Assembly (NCBI GenBank): GCA_935421135.1
Contig: OW285195.1
Location: 1,426,001-1,490,000, forward strand
Reading direction: 5' to 3'
DNA length: 64,000 nt
Origin: Bugulina stolonifera
Lineage: Eukaryota; Bryozoa; Gymnolaemata; Cheilostomatida; Bugulidae
Part shown: positions 37,501-47,500 of the stretch, piece by piece
How positions within the stretch are numbered: the stretch's first letter is position 1
How the letters are laid out: each line of letters starts with the position of its first letter
Notes under the pieces: model-generated
What the model was told of the DNA's origin: nothing
Databases searched by the model: none
The model's input: only the letters and a program-made list of their open reading frames with translations
Program-made: the position numbers and the translations under genes

Positions 37501-40500
37501 ACTCCTTTGTTCTGTAAAATGTGCCATTTTTCCTAATTGATAAAAAGTTTTCTCCAGAAAATCGACCTTGACATTTTGCTCAAAATCTTGGGCTATATAA
37601 TAGAGAACATTTCAGGATTTCAAAATTGAGCACAAAGCACCTATGACAACATCTGTACAAAAGATTTGCAGGTTAGGGATAATGGTTGTAAAATTGTTGA
37701 ACCTGTCCTGGAACTTTTGGACTGACCCTTGTATGTATCCTGCCTATTCTAATGTACACTGTAACCCCTACATAATTATGGAACATTTACAATGTATGTA
37801 GAATGGTAGCGTTCTCTACGATCTACATAAGACAGATTCACTGTATTGTTAGACACTGGTCCTTGCATAGTTTTTCTACTACCCCCCCCCCCCCATATGT
37901 CCAATAGTCTCTTTTCTTGTGATTGTCCAGCCAATGGTCAGTATGCCAAGTTCACGTTAAACGGGACTCTTTACACAGACACCATATCTGTGACCCTAGA
38001 GGATATGGAGGTACTACAGATACAGATCGCTGGAGATGTTACTGGAGCACGTGTTGTGTCTGATGAGCCTGTGGCTGTTTTCTCTGGAGGTCGTCTGTAT
38101 GAACAGATAACTCCTTCCTCTAACTCTGGTAAGTGACATGCCATACCTACTCACGTTACTCAGTAGTCAGTTAGGCATAGCACTGTACCTACTCACGTCA
38201 CCCAGTAGTCAGTTAGGTGTAGTACTGTACCTACTCACGTCACCCAGTAGTCAGTTAGGTGTAGTACTGTACCTACTCACGTCACCCAGTAGTCAGTTAG
38301 GTGTAGTACTGTACCTACTCACGTCACCCAGTAGTCAGTTAGGTGTAGTACTGTACCTACTCACGTTACTCAGTAGTCAGTTAAGTGCAGTGCTGTACCT
38401 ACTCACGTTACTCAGTAGTCAGTCAGGTGTAGTACTGTACCTACTCACGTCACCCAGTAGTCAGCTAGGTGCAGTACCGTACCTACTCGCGTCACCCAGT
38501 AGTCAGTTAGGTGCAGTACCGTACCTACTCACGTATTGTGCATCACACCAGCTTTACTTTCTGTTTTTACTGCATGGCACATACTCCCTCTAGTTACTGT
38601 TTATGACCAGGTAGTAATATGTATGACCTTGGGTACTCTGCTTGTGGTTAAATCTAGTGGTTTATGGCTAAATTTACCAGCTACAACCACTGAGGGGTTG
38701 GATAGGGCCAATGATTATTGGTTGAGCTAGGCCAAGGGAGAACAACTCTAACTTACTATCAGCATATAGTCTAATGGCAGGTCTCTATTCGGTGTTAATC
38801 ATCTTTGAGTTAATCACATTCAGGCATTCTTTTATTGACCCGATTTACCTTTAGCTGTTTATTCAGTAGGATATTGCGTTGTTATAATGTGCACACAAGT
38901 ATTTTCTATTCATAGATATAAGATAAAATAATGGTAGACCCTCAATTCTGAGTATGTCGGTGGTATTTTATATACCACGGCTAGGTGTGTCATATTTTTA
39001 TAGTGGTGTGTGAGCTTACCAAGTTCTCACCACCACTCTTCAGTCACTGCCTGTTATGACCCCAGCGTGAAGCACTGCTACAAGGCCGGCTGTTTTTCAC
39101 CTGCCCCGCCGTAATGTGGCTGCTCTTGTATCAAAAAGGGCAGAGGTGGGTGTTTATCATGCATGCAGATGAAATCCACACAGGGGACCTCTATTATTTT
39201 AAGACCTGATCCGCAGGGACTGAGTGGTCAGCCTAAGCCTGAACAGCTTGTCATTGCTGGGGAATCGAGCCCAGATTGTCTGGACTAGAGGCAGGCATCT
39301 TAACCCCTAGACCATACTGACTATTTATTCCATTGCACCGACTGCTCTCTTCTGTAGGAGGTAGATATATTGTTGTTACGCCCATCACACCCCGTTCACT
39401 TCAACCTGGTACCCTAAGGCTAGTATCCACTCAGCCTGATACATCACTCTCTATTCCTGCTCACAATCAATCACTGTACATCGTTAAGGGTGGACAGTCT
39501 GTGCATGTGGAGCTAACTCCTACAGACTACTCACTATTTATATTCAGTAACAGACCAATAAAAGTCTACCAGGTGTCCAAATCAGCACCTTCAGTGAGTT
39601 CTAAATGATATTTATATAATTATGTAAGTTGATTACTCACAAATGGTGCGAATGGTGCGAATGGTACATGTAATATGAGTAGTGCATGTAATACGAGTAG
39701 TGCATGTGGTACATGTGGTATGAGTAGTGCATGTAATACAAGTAGTGCATGTGGTAGTGTAATAGCCCACATAAACACATTTATTTATATACATTGTCTA
39801 TTGGGATGGTTTGCTTCAGGTCTATCTCATCATCAAGTACGTGTAGATGAAATACTGGAGTATGAATTTAGTATTATCAGATATTGTGATGGTTATGGGT
39901 TAGTTGTACATAAGAACACTATCTATTTATTCAGTAGGGCAAGGAGTAAGAGAGAGAAGGAGGCTCGTCCATGAAAACCTGCGTATATGTTACAATGGGC
40001 TTCCGGTGTTCGATGTGCGCCTCGGGTACTTGGTAAAGTAAGAAGAAAAGATGATGAATATTTTAAAAAAAATAAAATTCACACATCAGCTAACATTAAA
40101 ATATAATCGATGTCAATAATTGGTAACACTCTAATGAACAGGCTGACTATAAACAAACTACATATTTCAATGAGATACGATGGATATCGGCAAGTAAGTT
40201 CGCCAGATTTGAAGAAAATTGCGTATCTCAAAATAAAATGACACTTTTTGCAAATACCAACATGCTCAACAAATTAAGCAAAAATAATCCTGATAGATTC
40301 AAACTTGCTGCAATTGGTTAAGTTAAAATACAAATTTAAACTTTGCTCTGTCATAATCAAAAAAATGTACAAACGTAGAAATCGCGGTTAAAACGAGCAA
40401 ATTTGTGGAACACGTTTCTCCAACATCAGGACTCCATATACTTCATTTGATTTATGGTGTATAGTTCAGACACCATTTTAGTTGGTAGGCTAGTTTGTGG

Positions 40501-41547
40501 GCCCTACAACATGCCCACACTAAATGAAAATAGTGCTCAAACTATAGGCTATGTCAATAAACAATAATGTTTATCTCTCCATAGAAATGATTTTGATTGG
40601 ATGTTATAGCTGTGACGTATTAAGCACCAGAGCCGTGCACATGTGCATTGCTTTTATACCTGTTTAGCAATGAAGAAGCGCATCACGATTCAACGGAGTT
40701 GTCTACTCGCTTAATGCCAGCGACTCATGTGCTCATATTTTTAAACCGAAGAGCGCATCGAACACAAAATTCTCATGGACGAGCCTCCTTCTCTCTTACT
40801 CCTTGAGTAGGGGAAATCTAACAGTCATCAATCACCTTCACTTCAGTACAAACACAACAATCTATAATTATACTAGTGTCATAATGTAATAATCTGTAGT
40901 AAAGTGAACTCTGTTCTATGATTGGTTGGTCCCATTCTCAGTGTTTGCGCAGCTCCCAAATATTTCCACGAATCCCTTCACACTTTCCCATGGTACGGTC
41001 TCCAGAGCTGGGTATACCGTCTTTATAACCTCTATCCAGTCGCTTACGTCCAGGGAACAAAACCCACACTCGACATAACAAGGGGCGTGAGTGTCAAACG
41101 CTATCCTCTTTAATTCTTTGCATGATACAACATGGTGTTGTTGTACATATGGCATTAGTGACAGCTGTAAGCAGGTTTCCACTCTCTGCACCCATATTCG
41201 TCCCTTCTCTGTGAACCTAGGCAATCTAGCTGTGTATCTGTCACAGAAGTGTTTAGCGTATGAGAGAGCATAGTTGAGTCTACCCGTACAGTTGGAGTAT
41301 ATCCTCTCCAAGCACCTGCTGTACCAGTCACATTTTCCTACCTGTTGACAGTCTGTAGCACCTGCTCTTATCTGCTCTTCCTCTGTGTGTGGGCTATCAG
41401 TATCTACTTGTGCTCTGACTTGGTGTGAATAGACAATGTGTACTATAAGTGTAGCACAGAGTAGAGTAGATAACTCCCTCATCTTAGTCATTCAGTTTGA
41501 CTTGCCTGTGAGTTGTGAACTGTTCTTTATGCCAGCTGTAATTATGC

Positions 41548-41593
<46 letters not shown>

Positions 41594-44500
41594 ACACTGC
41601 GTGTAGCCTATTGTGGGCATACTTGTACTCTACTTGTAGGCTATGTACTGCATAATTATGTATGTAATAATACATTAACCTGCAGCTACTGAGTGACAGG
41701 TGTAATTACAGTAGTAGCATGAATATACGTTGTACATTATTATGGTGCGTAGCAAAGGTCACCAGAGGTCACTGTAATTATGAGTTATATAAGGTTATAT
41801 TGTTGTGCATGATAAGACAACTCTACTGTGACATCCAGTTGTATGTTCTACTGCATCTGAGAGTTATTATAGTGTATGATATGGTTCTACATCTCTAGGA
41901 GGTGCACTGCCTACATTATTTTTCATTCAATCCTGTTTGTTTATATGCAATATAATGCGACTCCTTTTATTTATTCAGTATGAATTTGGAGATCTAAGTC
42001 TACTAGAGGTACAACCAATAAGCTTGCAGTCAAACTACTACACTGTGACTGTACCCAGCCCTGGATATAAGAGATTCAGTCACTATCTTGTGATACATAT
42101 ATATACAGTGTATAGCAGTGAGTAGATAACTCTAATATATACGATATACAAATGTACAACCCTATTGTATATTATATACAGTCAGTGTTAGAAGTAAACC
42201 TTTTGAGGTGGGTACACTTGCAAAACAGCTGGATTTAAGAAGCATGTTTAAACATTACTTGGAACAAACAAATATATCCTAGCCAGCCAATAGCCTAAAC
42301 TATTACACTAACCGATTGCAGTCTTGAAGCATACGACCTTTATTACTAGTGAAGCTAACACCCAAGAGAGGGTACACACTAACTGACCATATACCCAGTG
42401 AAAAATAGGTCGTATACTCCTGTGTACCCTCAATTGTAACACTGTATACATACTAGTGGATAGTTTCCTATTTGTAGGTGGTCTGCTGCTTGACAGAAGT
42501 GGTATATTGATCTCTAACTGCACCTGGCATGTAATAGCATTCACATATCCGAAGATATCAATGTGTAACATTGAACTACTTCCTGGAATATACAGGCTGT
42601 GGCATGAAAACCCTGAAATCAGATTTTCTGCGGTACTTTACCTTATTGCACACTATTTTCATTTTAAAAAAAATTGAATAATATCCGTGGCGCCAAACAC
42701 AATTCTTTAACGTGGCTACCCAATAGCCAGTGCTCAAAGTCAGCCGGTTCGGACCGGTTCGCCGAACCCCTAAGAAAATTAGCACTCTGTCTTACCGGTT
42801 CTACCGAATAGGTAAAAAATAAATATGTTGTAGAAAAAAGTTTTGCATTATTTTATTACAATTCCTTCAATTGATTGATCACCAAGCAATGTTGTGGGGA
42901 ATTCCAACAGCAAAATTGTCATCTGTCGTAAGAAAACGAGCAGAGATGAGAGATTGCAGCTCAGTTGGATGAGAGCTCAAGTAGATTTAAGGAAATGGGA
43001 AAATTTGAATAGCTAAAAGCAGGAGTTAGAAAATACTGGGATGGTGCTATTAAGCTCTCGGTAATAACTACCACACTTTTAGAACCTAGGCAATAGATTT
43101 TTTCTTCACTGAACAAGCAATCCTCTTCTGATATCAAATTATCATTTATCATATCAATTCTAATTCAACTATGTCAAAACAAAGGAGACTGGAAAGTTTT
43201 TTTACTACTGCTGCTACTACTACTGCTAGTAGTTCAGGATTAGAGTATTCTATTCACTCACTGAAGACAGCACAAAATTAAAAATATTAAACAAAATTTC
43301 AGAATTTAATTGAATAAAAAATGGTATATTAATATTTGAATAAATAATTAAATTATTTTGTTTATTGTTGCTATTTTGATTCTATGTAGTTGAAAGTGAT
43401 TGTATTTTGCAGATAATAGTGCATAGTGATAAAAGTGTATAAAATATTAGTTTTAATTTTAATTATTATAATTAATAAATTATGTTTTGACTATTTATTT
43501 TTATAAACATTGAATCACATTGCTGTAACTAACATCAACAGTGGATGTGAAAGCGTACAAAGATAGAAATATCATATGATTGGTGCACAGGATTCTGGAT
43601 ATTAATGGTGCCCCATCATGAGTGATGGTCAGCATTCACTTAGTCCCTTTGCTCAATACTTGTTGGTATGGTCTTGTCTTTGATTTTGAGTTGAGTTTAT
43701 CTGTTGAAACCTAGTATATTAAGACGTGTGAACACTTCTGCAATTGGTTTTTGAAGGGCTCTTAGGCACTGAAATCGCTCTTAGGGCTTCAGCGGCCGGC
43801 GCTCCGCCCCGGACCCCGTTGGGGGGCTTACAGCGCCCCCCAAACCCCCTGCTGGAGAATAGGTAAGAAATAAATTAGACTTTGAGCACTGCCAATAGCA
43901 GTGCTAGTCGAGGGCCCACCACGGATATTATTATAGTTTAACATGGCACAGAGGGAAAACCTTCCTCGGGACGAAAACCTCCAGGTCATTGGCGGGACTC
44001 GAACCCACGTTCTTGCAGATAACTTAGGTCATTCCTACAAGACCAGAGTGACTAGCGCTAGACCACTCAGCCACCAAGACCTTTTATATTGTCATATGGT
44101 CACACAGTGCTTGGTCTGCCGCAATGTACATGTATGCTTATTTCAGTGAATGTACTGTATCTAGTAACTGTGCTGTACCTAGGGACTGTACTGTACCTAG
44201 TGACTGTACTGTACCTAGTGACTGTACTGTACCTAGTGACTGTACTGTACCTAATGAGTGTACTGTACCTAGTGACTGTACTGTACCTAGTGACTGTACT
44301 GTACCTAGTGAGTGTACTGTACCTAGTGACTGTACTGTACCTAGTGACTGTACTGTACCTAGTGAGTGTACTGTGCTTAGTGACTGTACTGTACCTAGTG
44401 ACTGTACTGTACCTAGTGAGTGTACTGTACCTAGTGACTGTACTGTACCTAGTGAGTGTACTGTACCTAGTGACTGTACTGTACCTAGTGACTGTACTGC

Positions 44501-47500
44501 ACCTAATGAGTGTACTGTACCTAGTGACTGTACTGTACCTAGTGACTGTACTGTACCTAGTGACTGTACTGTACCTAGTGACTGTACTGTACCTAGTGAC
44601 TGTGCTGTACCTAGTGACTGTACTGTACCTAGTGACTGTACTGTACCTAGTGACTGTACTGTACCTAGTGACTGTACTGTACCTAGTGAGTGTACTGTAC
44701 CTAATGACTGTACTGTACCTAGTGACTGTACTGTACCTAGTGACTGTACTGTACCTAGTGATTGTACTGTACCTAGTGACTGTACTGTACCTAGTGAGTG
44801 TACTGTACCTAGTGACTGTACTGTACCTAGTGACTGTACTGTACCTAGTGAGTGTACTGTACCTAGGGACTGTACTGTACCTAATGAGTGTACTGTACCT
44901 AATGAGTGTACTGTACCTAATGACTGTACTGTACCTAGTGAGTGTACTGTACCTAGTGAGTCTACTGTACCTAGTGAGTGTACTGTACCTAGTGAGTATA
45001 CTGTACCTAGTGACTGTACTGTACCTAGTGACTGTACTGTACCTAGTGACTGTACTGTACCTAGTGACTGTACTGTACCTATTGACTGTACTGTACCTAA
45101 TGAGTGTACTGTACCTAATGAGTGTACTGTACCTAATGACTGTATTGTACCTAGTGACTGTACTGTACCTAGTGACTGTACTGTACCTAGTGAGTGTACT
45201 GTACCTAGTGTGTGTGCTGGTGTACCGTGTCTGGGAATGAATGCTAAGTTAGCTCCTTTCTTTGGAGTTACCTCCCTTACATGGACAGACCAATCTATTG
45301 GTTTGGCGGCGTTTTCTCATGCGCACACACCATGTACATGTACATCACATGTACCTAATACATGGAGTGTGTTCATTTACCTGCAGTATCAATTTGGAAT
45401 GGGGTTCAAGGAGAGCTATAGTCTGAGAGCTCCAAGCTGTCCTAGGCAATATGCAGGCCGTACTACATCCCAACCTACCAGCACCATTCCGTTCACCAAA
45501 GTGAGTGTTTATTGTTTAATGACTAAAACTAAATGTAAGCAGATAGAACTGTCTTTACCAACATAATGCTCTTATAATTTCTTTTCTCTGGTTTGGCCAT
45601 TTATTTCATATGTGACGTTATTTTATGCTTTCTGCTGTAGTCTCGTGTTGGGTTGTTCCAGTTTGACAATACACTCTCCTTTTGATGTCTCTCCCTTCAT
45701 CTCAACTGTCTCTGTGTTCCCACAGTCAACTCTAGTGGAGATGACACCAACAGCTAGTGGCGAGGTTCTCTCTCCTATAGCCACTAGGCATACAGTCAGG
45801 CAGGTGCATGAGAAAAATAGATCTACAGTTGCTGTTCAGTGGGTAAAGGACAGGGATATTACTACCGCCAGGTACGCTCCCAACCTTACGTATCACCCTA
45901 ATAACTCAACAGCCGTCACAAGTATAGCTTTGATGTCTACTTCTACTACTAACTCTACTGCTACCACCTCCAATACCACTACTACTATTGCAACTACTAC
46001 TACTACCACTCTCAGACCTGCTAGTAGGCCTATAACTAGGACTCTTGGACGCGCCACAACTCTTCCAGCTTTTACTGGTACAGCCTTCATCCCTACTACA
46101 CTTTACTTCACTACTAGCACTACTAGCATCTCTGAAGATTCTCCTACTGACTTCATATCGTCGGCATCTGTAGATGAACAATACTGGCTACAGTTCGGTG
46201 AGTCGACTTTGCACAAGTCATACTGTGTAACTAGTGTGATACTACCTATCTACACTACAGTATATCTAGTTTCCACTGCTACATGGTAGAGCTTGACCAC
46301 AGCAAGTTAGCATTAGCTATTGTTGAACCTGTGATCTATATCATTCACTCTAGTTGCTGTGATTAAGTTGTTCTGGCTGCAACTTGCATTAACATGTCTG
46401 CATGTGATTAGTTGCAGACGTAGGGCCTAAGGATCTAGATGAAGAGAATCTACAAATAATAGGGGATCATTTATTAAAGTTGTTTCTTAACCTATTAGAG
46501 ACGAGTTCAGAGGTCATGAGACTATCGCGTTCTCTACAGAACTCCAGTGTTCAAGTCATGGTAAAGTAATCATACTACCAATACTGATACCATTGCTGCT
46601 ATAGCTACCACTTCCACTAATGTTATCACTGTCACTAGTGCTACTGCTACTACATGTACTTAGTACACTATCACTATATTCACTATATTGCAGTTAGTCG
46701 ATATGGAACTCTTGAATGACTACCTTCACAGGTTTGTATTCTATGTAATGGAAGAGAGCAATCCAGTGAACGTCAGTCATATATTGCCAGTTCTGAAAGA
46801 TATCAGTGTTGGCGAACTGTCGCAGCTCCTTAATCTCACTGTCACCCAACCAATCACAGGTACAATCATACTACATGTTCAGTGTACTCTATTGACCTTA
46901 TGCATTCGTGTGCACAAAGTATTTGCTATCCACTGTCGCCTTGACCATTGTTATTGTTACACAGCCAATGGGTTATGGATGACTGAGTGAATGTTAGGCC
47001 AATCTCATTGGCTAACTGTTAGTATGAGTACACAGGAATATTTCCCACCTTGATTGGTAGTCTGTGAATGCAAAACATAAGGAAACATATTCAACTACTA
47101 CCACTGTGTACCTTGCTATAACTACTACCACTGTGTACTTTGCTATAACTACTACCACTGTGTACCTTGCTATAACTACTACCACTGTGTACCTTGCTAT
47201 AACTACTACCACTGTGTACCTTGCTATAACTACTACCACTGTGTACCTTGCTATAACTACTACCACTGTGTACCTTGCTATAACTACTACCACTGTGTAC
47301 CTTGCTATAACTACTACCACTGTGTACCTTGCTATAACTACTACCACTGTGTACCTTGCTATAACTACTACCACTGTGTACCTTGCTATAACTACTACCA
47401 CTGTGTACTTTGCTACAACTACTACCACTGTGTACCTTGCTATAACTACTACCACTGTGTACTTTGCTATAACTACTACCACTGTGTACCTTGCTATAAC

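Larger units (their letters stand above)
44124..45566 (+). other. 480-codon open frame through an 18-bp array into a receptor exon
   Basis: The frame encodes about 58 hexapeptides (CTVPSD, with CTVPSE and CTVPNE variants), then a unique segment, then reads in the correct frame through the exon at 45,387-45,500. Splicing of the IgGFc domain predicts that 42,633-45,386 is intron, so this is probably not translated. The in-frame junction makes an alternative first exon or retained segment possible. Confidence 0.3.
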
